This document shows positions 33,444-42,329 of a stretch of DNA of 64,000 bases, in pieces; the stretch's first letter is position 1, and every line of letters begins with the position of its first letter. Made by a program: the position numbers and the translations under genes. The DNA is from an uncultured Allomuricauda sp. (GTDB taxonomy: Bacteria; Bacteroidota; Bacteroidia; Flavobacteriales; Flavobacteriaceae), in the NCBI RefSeq assembly GCF_947499695.1, contig NZ_CANMPQ010000001.1, positions 744,001 through 808,000 of the forward strand, written 5' to 3'. The notes under the pieces were generated by a model. The model worked only from the letters and a program-made list of their open reading frames with translations. It was not told where the DNA came from and did not search any database.

Positions 33444-36356
33444 AATTGAAACAGGATGCTGGGCATCTCTAGATGTTCCATCTTTAATTTGATGTCTACA
33501 GCTTGTACCATTGGCCGAAATAATGGTTTCCGATGCACTCTTTCTTACAGCGGGAAATAATTTTAGCTCTCCAACTTGCATACTTGTGCCGTAATGTTCC
33601 TTCTCATAACCGAAAGACCCCGCCATACCACAACAACCCGAAGGGATAATGGAAACCTTATAGTTCTTTGGCAAGTTCAAAATATCAAAAGTCACTTTTT
33701 GGTTGGATAACGCCTTTTGATGACAATGATTATGGATTTTCACTTCCTTTTTATCTTTTGTGAAAAGCTCAGCACTAATATGTCCTTTTTCTATCTCTGA
33801 CGCTAAAAACTCTTCAATCAAAAATGAGCTTGAAGCCAATAAATCGACTTTAGACTTATCATCGTGAAGTCTTTTGTATTCGTCTCTAAAAGAAAGTATT
33901 GCCGAAGGTTCAAGTCCGAGAATAGGAACTTTTTGCTCTAAAACCCCATCAAGTTTAGAAATATTGGAAGCAACCAGTTTCTTGGCCTGCTTTAAGAATC
34001 CTTTGGAAAGATAGGTTCGACCGCTTTCCCCATAAAAAAGTTGCACATCATAGCCTAACTTACACAAAAGCTCAATGGCATCCTGGCCAACTTCAATGTC
34101 CAAATATTGGGTGAACTCATCAATATATAACACCACCTTCTTGTTAGTATTCCCTGACTCGGCTTGGTACTTTTTTAAATGTTTATCAAAGTCAAAACTG
34201 TGCACTAAAGGAAGGCTCCTTTCATTGGCAACTCCCACCGCAGACTTAAGCCAACCTCCAAGTAATTTGGATTTGAAAATGGTGTTAGTGATGCCGGACA
34301 CCTTACTACCCAGCCTATTTGCAATTGTATTGTATGCAAACAATTTACTTCTTAAGGGATATCCGTTTGACTCTTGATATTGATATAAAAACTCAGCTTT
34401 CAATGTTGCAACATCAACATTGCTGGGGCATTCGCTTGCGCAGGCCTTGCAGCTCAAACAAAGGTCAAACACCTCTTTCAGTTCTTTTTGGTCAAACCGA
34501 TTGGGTTTTTCTGAGTTCGTCAAAAATTCTCTCAATGCATTTGCCCTTCCTCTTGTGGTATCTTTTTCATTTTTTGTTGCATGATAACTCGGACACATTC
34601 CCCCGGACATGGTGTGATTCTTTCTACAGTCCCCACTACCATTGCATTTTTCTGCAGCTTTTAGAATGCCTTCGCTATCCGAAAAATCCATTAAAGTCTT
34701 CACTTCGGGTTCTTTTCGGTCAATTTCATACCGGAGGGATTCATCCATTGGAAAAGCATCTACAATTTTCCCTGGGTTAAAAATATTTGCTGGATCAAAA
34801 GCTGCCTTTACGCGTTTAAGTAATTCGTAGTTGGCTTCGCCAATCATCAATGGAATAAATTCAGCTCTCACAATTCCATCTCCGTGCTCGCCACTAAAAC
34901 TACCTTGGTATTTTTTAGTGAGCTTAGCCACATCCGTTGTAATTTCCCTAAAAAGTTTTACATCATCCGATTTTTTTAAATTCAAGATGGGTCTTAAGTG
35001 TAACTCCCCTGCTCCAGCATGTGCATAATACACGGCTTCCTGGTCGTATCCTTTCATGATTTGGGAGAATTCCAAAATGAAATCCTTTAAATCCTCCAAT
35101 GCAACTGCCGTATCTTCAATACAGGCCACCGCTTTTCGGTCTCCAACCATATTTCCAAGCAATCCCAATCCTGCTTTTCTCAACTCAATCGCTTTATGGA
35201 TATCCTCTCCCTTCAAAACAGGATTTGCATAGCTTAGGCCTGAATTTTCAATTGTGCTGAGCAAGTCAAGCACCTGTTTTTCCAAATCTTCTTCAGAATG
35301 CGCCTTAACTTCCAACATTAGGATTCCAGCAGGGTCTCCATCCACAAAAAATCGATTGGCCAACTGTGATCTATTGCTCTTTGTGCAATCAAGGATGACT
35401 TTATCCATCATTTCACACGTATGCAGCCCATGTCGCATCACAGGAGCTACATCGCTTAAACAATCTTCCAAAGTCCTATAATGAGTAGCCACCATAGCGG
35501 ATAGTGGTGGAGGAAGGTCATCTAATTGCAGGGTAATCTCGGTTGTAAATGCTAAAGTACCCTCACTTCCTGAAAGAAGTTTGCTGAGATTGAAATCCTC
35601 CGATTTGGTTCCGAAAATGTTGTTGTTTAAAAGCTCATCTACTGCGTAGCCCGTATTTCTTCTATGAATACTTGCTTTTGGAAATTCCCTTTGGATATTC
35701 TCGACATTCTTAGCATTGGAAAGTTCTTTTTCCAAAACATTATAGATTTTTCCTTCTAAAGAACCTTCGTTGGTCTTTGAAAGCAGTGCCTCTTTACTCA
35801 TTGCACCAAAATGTGCTTCACTTCCATCGGAGAGAATACAGTCCATGGATACCACTTTATCCCTGGTAACCCCATATTGAATAGATGTAGTACCTGAAGA
35901 ATTGTTTCCTACCATTCCCCCGATCATGCATCGATTGGACGTAGAAGTATTTGGACCAAAAAAAAGACCGAAAGGTTTTAGATGTTGATTGAGTTCATCC
36001 CTCACCACTCCAGGCTGTACAGTGATTTGTTTTTTCTCCTGGTCCAACGCTAAAATTTCAGTGAAATGTTTTGAGACATCAACAATAATGCCTTCGCCCA
36101 CACACTGACCTGCCAAAGATGTTCCCGCGGTGCGTGGAATTAGTCCTACTTTATTTTCATTGGCGAAAGCTACCAAAACTTTAATGTCATCTTTGTTTTT
36201 AGGATAGGCAACAGCTGTTGGTGTTTTCCGGTAAACGGAGGCATCTGTTGCATAAAGAGCTTTGCTCAAGTCGTCTGTCAATAATTCTCCCTGTAGTGCT
36301 GAAGAAAGCTTTTTTAAAAGAGTTTTATCCAAAATGGAACAATTTTTGGTCGTCAA
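33420..36356 (-). CDS. FAD-linked oxidase / Fe-S dehydrogenase fusion (D-2-hydroxyacid dehydrogenase type)
   Basis: A 978-aa fusion. Residues about 45-270 form a PCMH-type FAD domain (IPRTAGTSLAGQCVGEG and MVGNNSSGTTS bind FAD). A GlcD-like substrate cap continues to about 530 (AHAGAGELHLRP, FSGEHGDGIVRAEF). An Fe-S segment follows with CLSCKACASECP as one 4Fe-4S cluster and an upstream Cys-rich part (CNGSGDCRKN, GGMCPSYHATK). The C-terminal CCG-type domain has HNHCHQKAL and GCCGMAGSFGYEKEHY. Such enzymes oxidise D-lactate, D-2-hydroxyglutarate or similar acids and pass electrons to the membrane. The substrate is not determined; D-2-hydroxyglutarate is of interest because a DUF1338 gene lies in the window. 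Confidence 0.92.
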   Translation of the reverse strand: MTTKNCSILDKTLLKKLSSALQGELLTDDLSKALYATDASVYRKTPTAVAYPKNKDDIKVLVAFANENKVGLIPRTAGTSLAGQCVGEGIIVDVSKHFTEILALDQEKKQITVQPGVVRDELNQHLKPFGLFFGPNTSTSNRCMIGGMVGNNSSGTTSIQYGVTRDKVVSMDCILSDGSEAHFGAMSKEALLSKTNEGSLEGKIYNVLEKELSNAKNVENIQREFPKASIHRRNTGYAVDELLNNNIFGTKSEDFNLSKLLSGSEGTLAFTTEITLQLDDLPPPLSAMVATHYRTLEDCLSDVAPVMRHGLHTCEMMDKVILDCTKSNRSQLANRFFVDGDPAGILMLEVKAHSEEDLEKQVLDLLSTIENSGLSYANPVLKGEDIHKAIELRKAGLGLLGNMVGDRKAVACIEDTAVALEDLKDFILEFSQIMKGYDQEAVYYAHAGAGELHLRPILNLKKSDDVKLFREITTDVAKLTKKYQGSFSGEHGDGIVRAEFIPLMIGEANYELLKRVKAAFDPANIFNPGKIVDAFPMDESLRYEIDRKEPEVKTLMDFSDSEGILKAAEKCNGSGDCRKNHTMSGGMCPSYHATKNEKDTTRGRANALREFLTNSEKPNRFDQKELKEVFDLCLSCKACASECPSNVDVATLKAEFLYQYQESNGYPLRSKLFAYNTIANRLGSKVSGITNTIFKSKLLGGWLKSAVGVANERSLPLVHSFDFDKHLKKYQAESGNTNKKVVLYIDEFTQYLDIEVGQDAIELLCKLGYDVQLFYGESGRTYLSKGFLKQAKKLVASNISKLDGVLEQKVPILGLEPSAILSFRDEYKRLHDDKSKVDLLASSSFLIEEFLASEIEKGHISAELFTKDKKEVKIHNHCHQKALSNQKVTFDILNLPKNYKVSIIPSGCCGMAGSFGYEKEHYGTSMQVGELKLFPAVRKSASETIISANGTSCRHQIKDGTSRDAQHPVSILRRALIV

Positions 36357-36418
36357 AATAGTTTATTCTCAAGAAGCTTTGCAAAGCTATCTTTAATTTT
36401 TAACTAAACGAGAGACTT

Positions 36419-36913
36419 ATGAAGATTACCACATTATTTACTGGTGTTTTTTTGTTCACAACAATTGCCATGAGTGCACAGGACATATCGGAGCATACTT
36501 TAGGGCTTCGATTGGGTGATAGTGACGGTTTTGGTGCCGAAATTTCATATCAAAAATCTATTGGGCGTTATAACAGGGCCGAATTCAACCTAGGATGGCG
36601 AGACAGCAGGGCCTTTGATGCCTTCAAGCTTGCAGGTGTTTATCAATGGGTGCACCAACTTGACGGGAACTTTAACTGGTACTACGGTGTTGGAGGTGGT
36701 TTGGGAAGTGTTGATTTTGAACCAATTCCAAATGGTGCCGATAACGATGGTCTTTTTGTATTCGCGGCAGGAGATATTGGCGTAGAATACGATTTTGATA
36801 TTCCACTTTTGCTCTCCCTTGATTTCAGACCAGAAATTGGGTTGTTGGGATATGATGGATTTGACAATGGTTTTGATTTTGACATCGCCCTAGGAATACG
36901 TTATCAATTCTGA
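36419..36913 (+). CDS. Small exported beta-barrel-like outer membrane protein
   Basis: A 164-aa exported protein, signal peptide ending AMSAQ (about residue 20). The mature part alternates polar and apolar residues in strands (LGLRLGDSDGFGAEISYQK, RAEFNLGWRD, WYYGVGGGLGS, FAAGDIGVEYDF) and ends DIALGIRYQF with the aromatic terminal residue used for outer-membrane insertion. That suggests a six- to eight-strand barrel. It starts 62 bp from the divergent dehydrogenase gene. No specific function is visible. Confidence 0.8.
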   Translation: MKITTLFTGVFLFTTIAMSAQDISEHTLGLRLGDSDGFGAEISYQKSIGRYNRAEFNLGWRDSRAFDAFKLAGVYQWVHQLDGNFNWYYGVGGGLGSVDFEPIPNGADNDGLFVFAAGDIGVEYDFDIPLLLSLDFRPEIGLLGYDGFDNGFDFDIALGIRYQF

Positions 36914-36934
36914 TAAAAACATGATTTTATACAG

Positions 36935-36972
36935 CCCTTTGCCTCCATCTATCGGAAGTAAAGGGTTTTTTT
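36935..36972 (+). terminator. Intrinsic terminator after barrel gene
   Basis: CCCTTTGCCTCC (36935-36946) pairs with GGAAGTAAAGGG (36954-36965) with one wobble and one mismatch, followed by seven T residues. Confidence 0.75.
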
Positions 36973-37015
36973 ATGCCGTATGGAATGAATACCTTAGCGC
37001 TTTAAAACGTAAAAA

Positions 37016-38125
37016 ATGAAAAAGATTTTTGGATTCGTATGTGCAACAATGCTATTGGTCTCCTGTGGCTCCGGTTCTGATGGATATACGCTCAAAGGTA
37101 CTATCACGGGTGAACTTGCTGAAGGAGCGCAGGTTTTTCTAAAAACCACAGATTCGCTTAATCAACTGGTAGAACTAGATACTGCAAACGTTGCGAACGG
37201 AAGCTTCAGTTTTACAGGCACCCAAACTGAACCAAAACTACATTATCTGTTCTTAGGCACTAATCCTGGCAACGTTCCTTTTGTTTTAGAAAATGGGAAT
37301 ATTGATATTAAATTCCAGAAAGATAGTCTTGGATTTGCCTCTATCAAGGGTACTCTTCAGAATGACCTTTTCATGAATTTCCTTCAAGAATCAAGAAAAC
37401 TTTCCGATAGAGCAAGATCAATGCAGAACGACATGCGAGCAGCTTCGCAACAACAAGATACTGCAACCGTGACTGCGCTTCGTGAAGAGTATATTGAATT
37501 TCAAGAAGAAGTTAAAGATTTCAATATTGATTTCGCAAAGGAGAATCCGAATGCCTTGATATCAGCTTTGATTATTGGTAACTTAATGGGAAGTAAAGTT
37601 CTTCCTGATGATGAAATCAGAGCAATGTTCGAAGCTCTTACACCAGAAATCAAAGAGTCAACGCCAGGAGCGCGTTTAAAAGCGCAGTTGGATAAGCTTA
37701 AAACAACCCAAATTGGAGGTGTCGCGCCAGAATTTTCCGCTCCAACACCAGATGGAGGCACTTTGGCTTTAAGTGAAGTAAAGGGAAAAGTAACCCTTAT
37801 CGATTTTTGGGCAGCGTGGTGCAGACCTTGCCGTATGGAAAACCCTAACATCGTTTCGGTTTATAACAAATATCATGACAAGGGACTTAACATTATAGGT
37901 GTTTCTCTTGATGCAAGAGCGGAAGATTGGAAGAAAGCTATTGTGGCAGATGGCCTTGAATGGAATCATATTTCCAACTTAAAACGATTTCAAGACCCTA
38001 TTGCGCAGTTATATAGCATAAATGCCATACCTGCTGCCTTTCTTTTGGATGAAAATGGTGTTATTGTGGCCAAAGACCTTAGGGGTCCTGCCTTGGAAGC
38101 TAAGGTAGCGGAGCTACTGAATTAA
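37016..38125 (+). CDS. TlpA-family thiol-disulfide reductase lipoprotein with DUF4369-like N-terminus
   Basis: A 369-aa lipoprotein (LVSC, Cys 17). Residues about 22-110 are a beta-rich DUF4369-type domain (GYTLKGTITG, ETDS-like spacing as TTDSLNQLVELDT). A helical linker with QQ-rich residues follows (about 115-220). The C-terminal thioredoxin fold (about 230-369) has WAAWCRPCRMENP with redox cysteines C269 and C272 and the cis-proline segment INAIPAAFLLDENG. Family proteins keep periplasmic cysteines reduced, for example for cytochrome c assembly. In this phylum they are often multi-copy, and specific partners are unknown. Confidence 0.93.
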   Translation: MKKIFGFVCATMLLVSCGSGSDGYTLKGTITGELAEGAQVFLKTTDSLNQLVELDTANVANGSFSFTGTQTEPKLHYLFLGTNPGNVPFVLENGNIDIKFQKDSLGFASIKGTLQNDLFMNFLQESRKLSDRARSMQNDMRAASQQQDTATVTALREEYIEFQEEVKDFNIDFAKENPNALISALIIGNLMGSKVLPDDEIRAMFEALTPEIKESTPGARLKAQLDKLKTTQIGGVAPEFSAPTPDGGTLALSEVKGKVTLIDFWAAWCRPCRMENPNIVSVYNKYHDKGLNIIGVSLDARAEDWKKAIVADGLEWNHISNLKRFQDPIAQLYSINAIPAAFLLDENGVIVAKDLRGPALEAKVAELLN

Positions 38126-38146
38126 AAAAGAATTTTACAAATAGGG

Positions 38147-38176
38147 AAGGTCAAGGTGTAAACTTTGGCCTTTTTT
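38147..38176. terminator. Intrinsic terminator between convergent TlpA and rhomboid genes
   Basis: AAGGTCAAG (38147-38155) pairs with CTTTGGCCTT (38163-38172) with minor imperfections, followed by T6 on the plus strand. The upstream A-rich side could serve the minus strand. Confidence 0.65.
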
Positions 38177-38181
38177 AATGC

Positions 38182-38832
38182 TTATATTTTTCCCATCTTT
38201 TCAAGAGCAAAAAGTATGATTATCGGAACTGCCAATAGGATAACAATCCAAGTATCGGTAACCAAAAGCTCCGGTTTAAATAGTAGCGTTATGGCATAGC
38301 CACCTATTGCCCCGCCAAAATGAGCAGAATGTCCTATGTTTCCCAACCTACTCTTCATCCCATAAATGGAATACAGTAAATAAGCAATTCCCAATACATA
38401 AGCTGGCAATGGGATGGGAATAAACATAATACCCAATTGCATATTGGGGTTTAACAAAATAGCAGCATAAAGAATTCCAGTAACTGCCCCACTGGCACCA
38501 ACCGCACTATAAAAAGGTTCATTCTTATGAAAGAAAATGGCTAACAAACTACCGCCCAGAAGACTTATAAAATAAATAATGACAAACCTGGAGGCACCAA
38601 AACCACTGATTACCACATCAGCAAAGAAATATAGGGTGAACATATTAAAAAACAAATGCGAAAAATCAACATGTAAAAACCCGGAAGTGATCGTTCTTTC
38701 CCTTTGCCCCGCATTAATACCACCAATACTGAACTTGTATCGCTCAAAAAAACCGGTGTCGTTAAAGCCTCGTAATGAGACCAATATATTTGCGGCAATA
38801 ATAGCAATGGTCGCAATGTGCAAATTGTACAT
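38182..38832 (-). CDS. Rhomboid-family intramembrane serine protease
   Basis: A 216-aa membrane protein with six hydrophobic helices. The catalytic serine is S114 in VGASGAVTG and the catalytic histidine H171 in SAHFGGAIGG. The HVDFSHLFFNMFTLYFF segment in helix 2 is the conserved family stretch. The enzyme cuts transmembrane substrates within the inner membrane. Substrates in flavobacteria are unknown. It is divergent from the LpxL-like gene, with face-to-face -7 promoter elements between them. Confidence 0.95.
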   Translation of the reverse strand: MYNLHIATIAIIAANILVSLRGFNDTGFFERYKFSIGGINAGQRERTITSGFLHVDFSHLFFNMFTLYFFADVVISGFGASRFVIIYFISLLGGSLLAIFFHKNEPFYSAVGASGAVTGILYAAILLNPNMQLGIMFIPIPLPAYVLGIAYLLYSIYGMKSRLGNIGHSAHFGGAIGGYAITLLFKPELLVTDTWIVILLAVPIIILFALEKMGKI

Positions 38833-38851
38833 AAGCCTTTAAATTTGGGGT

Positions 38852-38869
38852 TAAATATAGCTATATTTG
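38852..38869. promoter_or_regulatory. Face-to-face -7 elements of divergent rhomboid and acyltransferase genes
   Basis: Plus strand TATATTTG at 38862-38869 is an exact TAnnTTTG element, 16 bases before the ATG at 38886. Minus strand TATATTTA (38859-38852) is a 7/8 match. Together they form a 16-bp perfect palindrome centred at 38860/38861, so only one promoter can be opened at a time. Confidence 0.5.
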
Positions 38870-38885
38870 CCCACAAGAATTGCCT

Positions 38886-39782
38886 ATGCAGCTAGCTGTT
38901 TTTATACTTGCCTACCCCCTTCTCTGGTTAATTTCCAGACTTCCGTTCAGCGTACTTTATTTCATTTCAGATGGAGTGTTCATTCTGTTATACCGTATTA
39001 TAGGCTATCGAAAAAAAGTAGTCCGAGGCAATCTCGCATTGGTTTTTCCAGAAAAGTCGGATAAAGAACGTCTTAAAATTGAAAAGGAGTTTTACAGACA
39101 CCTTTGTGATATGTTCCTGGAGATGATAAAGACCCTGGGGATAAGTGACAAGCAAATGAGGAAAAGGTATGTCTTTACCAATGTTGAAGAAATTCTAAAG
39201 CTTGAAAATGAAGGTAAAAATGTAATGATCATGATGCCGCATTACGCCAGTTGGGAATGGGTTTTCAATTTAAACTCGTTCATTAGTGCTACAGCGTATG
39301 CCATTTATCAACCCATCAACAATAAATATTTCGATAAAATGGTGAGGGACATACGCAGCAAGTATGGAACAACTTTGATAAAAACTTTTGAGAGCAGAAA
39401 AATCATTAAAGATGCAAAGAAAGCCAACGAATTGGTGACCGTTGGAATCATCAGTGATCAGTCACCCATGCTTAATAGGGCACGGCATTGGACAAAGTTC
39501 ATGGATGTTTTGGTTCCCGTGCATGTCGGAGGAGAGGAAATTTGTAAGGAGCACGACATTATTCCGATTTATTTAAAAGTTGAAAAATTAAAACGGGGAC
39601 ACTATCAAGGCACTTTTAAGGTTCTTGCAGAAAATCCAAAAGACGTAGAAGGGTATGGAATTTCAGAAGCTTTCCTCTCAGAAACCGAAAAATCCATTCG
39701 CGAAGCACCTGAATATTACTTTTGGACCCACAAACGTTGGAAACATAAAGACAAAGCGCCGGCAGCGTTCCAAAAGCCCTAA
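38886..39782 (+). CDS. LpxL/HtrB-type lipid A biosynthesis acyltransferase
   Basis: A 298-aa membrane-associated acyltransferase with an N-terminal hydrophobic anchor. The catalytic HX4E motif is at H119-E124 in PHYASWEWVF, followed by YQPINNKYFD and the SDQSPMLN region used for acyl binding. ATG 38886 is used; a TTG two codons earlier at 38880 is possible. Family members add secondary acyl chains to lipid A, but in Bacteroidota related enzymes also make ornithine- or sulfonolipid-like lipids, so the exact acceptor is uncertain. The alpha/beta hydrolase gene follows after 7 bp. Confidence 0.9.
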   Translation: MQLAVFILAYPLLWLISRLPFSVLYFISDGVFILLYRIIGYRKKVVRGNLALVFPEKSDKERLKIEKEFYRHLCDMFLEMIKTLGISDKQMRKRYVFTNVEEILKLENEGKNVMIMMPHYASWEWVFNLNSFISATAYAIYQPINNKYFDKMVRDIRSKYGTTLIKTFESRKIIKDAKKANELVTVGIISDQSPMLNRARHWTKFMDVLVPVHVGGEEICKEHDIIPIYLKVEKLKRGHYQGTFKVLAENPKDVEGYGISEAFLSETEKSIREAPEYYFWTHKRWKHKDKAPAAFQKP

Positions 39783-39789
39783 TTCATAG

Positions 39790-40659
39790 ATGTCCTTTAG
39801 ACTTCGATTTAAAAAAAGGTATGTTCTTCTCGCTTTAGTGCTTGGTTATCTGCTTTTCGCCAATTCTTGCATGACTATGCGTACTTCGAGTAGAGAAACT
39901 GTAAAATTCTTCAAGGAGAAACAAGTCGACTACATCGACCAAAATTTAACTGTTCAAGATAGAAACATACATTACATTCAGACTGGAAACCAAGACGCTC
40001 CTACCCTAGTTTTTATTCATGGCTCTCCAGGAAGTTGGGATGCTTATAAAAACTACCTGACCGATCCTTTGTTAAATCAAAAATTCAGAATTATTGCTCC
40101 AGATCGGCCTGGCTTTGGGAAAAGTGATTTTAGAAATAGCATTTCACTCAGGTCACAAGCCCTAATACTAAATCAGTTACTCAAACATTTGGACAACGGT
40201 AAGCCTTTTACCTTAATAGGACATTCATATGGTGGACCACTTATTGTACAAATGGCATTGGAGCAACCTGAGCTCTGTAAAAATCTTGTCATACTGGCAG
40301 GAGCGTTGGACCCCGAGGCTGAAAAACCAGAAAAATGGCGCAAACCTTTAACATGGATTCCTTTAAAGTACCTGGTTCCCGGAGCCCTAAAACCTTCCAA
40401 TGATGAATTATGGATGCTGAAGCAGGATTTAAAGCAACTAAAATCGGAATTACATAAACTTAGACCGCGCACATTGATAATTCATGGTAAGGAGGATAAG
40501 TTGGTTCCTTTTCAAAATGTTCCATTTATGGAAGCGCAATTTTCTGGAGTTGACAGCTTAAAAGTAATTTCTATTGAAGGTGAAAATCACTTTATTCCCT
40601 GGAACCAAGAAAAACTGGTAAAACAATCTTTATTAGATTGGATTGCTCCTAACAAATAG
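39790..40659 (+). CDS. Alpha/beta hydrolase, probable lipoprotein or membrane-anchored
   Basis: A 289-aa alpha/beta hydrolase. The N-terminus has a positively charged start then a hydrophobic stretch ending FANSC (Cys 27), suggesting a lipoprotein. The oxyanion region is FIHGSPGSWDAY, the nucleophile S146 is in IGHSYGG, the acid is in HGKEDKLVP and the histidine in EGENHFIPW. Substrate class (ester, amide, epoxide) is not evident. It starts 7 bp after the acyltransferase, so a role in lipid turnover is plausible but unproven. Confidence 0.87.
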   Translation: MSFRLRFKKRYVLLALVLGYLLFANSCMTMRTSSRETVKFFKEKQVDYIDQNLTVQDRNIHYIQTGNQDAPTLVFIHGSPGSWDAYKNYLTDPLLNQKFRIIAPDRPGFGKSDFRNSISLRSQALILNQLLKHLDNGKPFTLIGHSYGGPLIVQMALEQPELCKNLVILAGALDPEAEKPEKWRKPLTWIPLKYLVPGALKPSNDELWMLKQDLKQLKSELHKLRPRTLIIHGKEDKLVPFQNVPFMEAQFSGVDSLKVISIEGENHFIPWNQEKLVKQSLLDWIAPNK

Positions 40660-40733
40660 ATTACTAATAAGTTCTGTTTTGTTATTCGTCTAAATTTTAT
40701 TCTTGCCTGAATATTTTTCCATATTATTCATCT

Positions 40734-41726
40734 ATGGAAATTTTATCAACCTTGCTGGAAGAGATTGTTGGTTTTTTTGGGATTACCCAAGCTTTGGAAA
40801 TACTTAAAAGCGGTGATTATACCGTATTTAAGACTTATGAAGGGGTGGCCTCACTCGTATATCCTATTATTCCGCTTCTATTGTTATTGGAGTTTGTCGC
40901 AGGTTTAATCTACAAGAAGCCACAGATAAAAGTATATAAAGTCAATTTCTTAATTTACATTTTCAACAGATTTGTTGGTCGCTTCATTGCAATCGCAATG
41001 GTCGCTTTTTGCATTGGATTTTTTGGTCCTTATGCTCTTTTCAGTTCAAGTCCAACTTGGTATTGGTTTATATATGCCTATGTAGTTTGGGAGCTTGCCC
41101 ATTTTGTATACCATTATCTTGGCCATAAGGTTAGGATATTTTGGTGTCTTCACTCAACGCACCATGCCCCAGAAGACATGAACCTATCTGTTACCCATGC
41201 CCACTTTTTTTTAGAGGCACCCTACGCTGATATTATTCGCACAACTATCTGCATCCTACTGGGAGTACCTCCAGAAGTGCTGTTTGCAGTAATGTTTATT
41301 GATGGCACATATGGGGCATTTATCCATGTTGGTGAAAACTTGATTAAGGATGCCCGTTTTGGTTTCTTAAATAAAATCATGCTTACCCCCTCCCATCATA
41401 GAGTTCACCACGCACGGAATCCGCTTTATATGGATACCAATTTTTGCAATTTGTTGAATATTTGGGATAGGGTTTTCGGGACATATCAAGAAGAACAAAA
41501 AAGTATTAAAATTGAATATGGGATAACTAGACAAATGGATTCTGGCAATTTTATCGATGTATATTTTGGTGAAATTATTGCGCTTGCAAAAGACGTTGCC
41601 AAGGCGCCAGGCATCTTAAATAAACTGCGTTACTTGATAATGCCTCCGGGATGGAGTCATACCGGAGAGCATAAAACGGCTAGGTTGGTCAGGAGCGATT
41701 ATCTAAAAAACCTTCCAAATACTTAA
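40734..41726 (+). CDS. Sterol desaturase / fatty acid hydroxylase-family membrane di-iron protein
   Basis: A 330-aa membrane protein with four to five hydrophobic helices and the histidine boxes of the fatty acid hydroxylase superfamily: HFVYHYLGH, HSTHHAPEDMN and HHRVHHARNP, which bind two irons at the cytoplasmic face. In bacteria such proteins hydroxylate or desaturate fatty acyl, sphingoid or carotenoid substrates. Proximity to the LpxL-like and alpha/beta hydrolase genes (74 bp downstream) hints at membrane-lipid modification (inference). Confidence 0.9.
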   Translation: MEILSTLLEEIVGFFGITQALEILKSGDYTVFKTYEGVASLVYPIIPLLLLLEFVAGLIYKKPQIKVYKVNFLIYIFNRFVGRFIAIAMVAFCIGFFGPYALFSSSPTWYWFIYAYVVWELAHFVYHYLGHKVRIFWCLHSTHHAPEDMNLSVTHAHFFLEAPYADIIRTTICILLGVPPEVLFAVMFIDGTYGAFIHVGENLIKDARFGFLNKIMLTPSHHRVHHARNPLYMDTNFCNLLNIWDRVFGTYQEEQKSIKIEYGITRQMDSGNFIDVYFGEIIALAKDVAKAPGILNKLRYLIMPPGWSHTGEHKTARLVRSDYLKNLPNT

Positions 41727-41794
41727 ATTTTTCCAAAAATTTTAAGTGAGATTGTTTTTGTTTCATAAATTGATGGTAACTCAAAAATCAAAAA

Positions 41795-42328
41795 ATGAAA
41801 CAATTACTAACCATCTTACTTCTCTGTTGCGCCTTTAGTTCATTTGGTCAGCAAAAGAATATCGTATCCAATGAAACCATTGAAGCTATTCGGGACGACG
41901 TCTGGATTCCATTTATGGAAGCTTATGCTGAATTTGATTCCGATAAATTGAAGTCTATTCATTCCAAGGATATTGTTAGGATTACAATAGACCAAAACCA
42001 AATTGAAACTGGAGAAAATTATCTAGAGAACTTCGGAGGTTTTTTGCAACATATGAAACAAGGTGGGAATGAGGTTGCAATTGCCTTTGCCATTCAATCC
42101 ACCGCCATTGACGAAGGTGGTGCACTCGCCTATCAAACCGGATATTATCGGTACAGTTCAAAAAGAAATGGTGAAGAAAAGCTAATACCACGCGGATATG
42201 GCTATTTCAACGTAGCACTTAAAAAGGAAAATGAAATATGGAAGCTATGGCTCGACTCAGATAAACAAACCGATATATCTGATGAGGATTTCCAAGCACA
42301 AGAAATCTTATACGAACTTATGAAATAG
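41795..42328 (+). CDS. Secreted NTF2-like (SnoaL/DUF4440-type) protein
   Basis: A 177-aa exported protein with a signal peptide ending SSFGQ (about residue 19). The mature part fits the NTF2-like cone fold: an N-terminal helix (VWIPFMEAYAEFDSDKLKSIHSKDIVRIT), a middle strand set (ALAYQTGYYRYSS), then KLIPRGYGYFNVALKKENEIWKL with K/W typical of the last strands. Such proteins bind small ligands or act as weak enzymes; none can be named. Its stop is 1 bp from the convergent glmM stop. Confidence 0.75.
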   Translation: MKQLLTILLLCCAFSSFGQQKNIVSNETIEAIRDDVWIPFMEAYAEFDSDKLKSIHSKDIVRITIDQNQIETGENYLENFGGFLQHMKQGGNEVAIAFAIQSTAIDEGGALAYQTGYYRYSSKRNGEEKLIPRGYGYFNVALKKENEIWKLWLDSDKQTDISDEDFQAQEILYELMK

Positions 42329-42329
42329 G

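Noticed and set aside
34319..34780. 153-aa open frame on the plus strand
   Set aside because: It is antisense to the Fe-S region of the large dehydrogenase; the Cys/His-rich look comes from the complementary codons.
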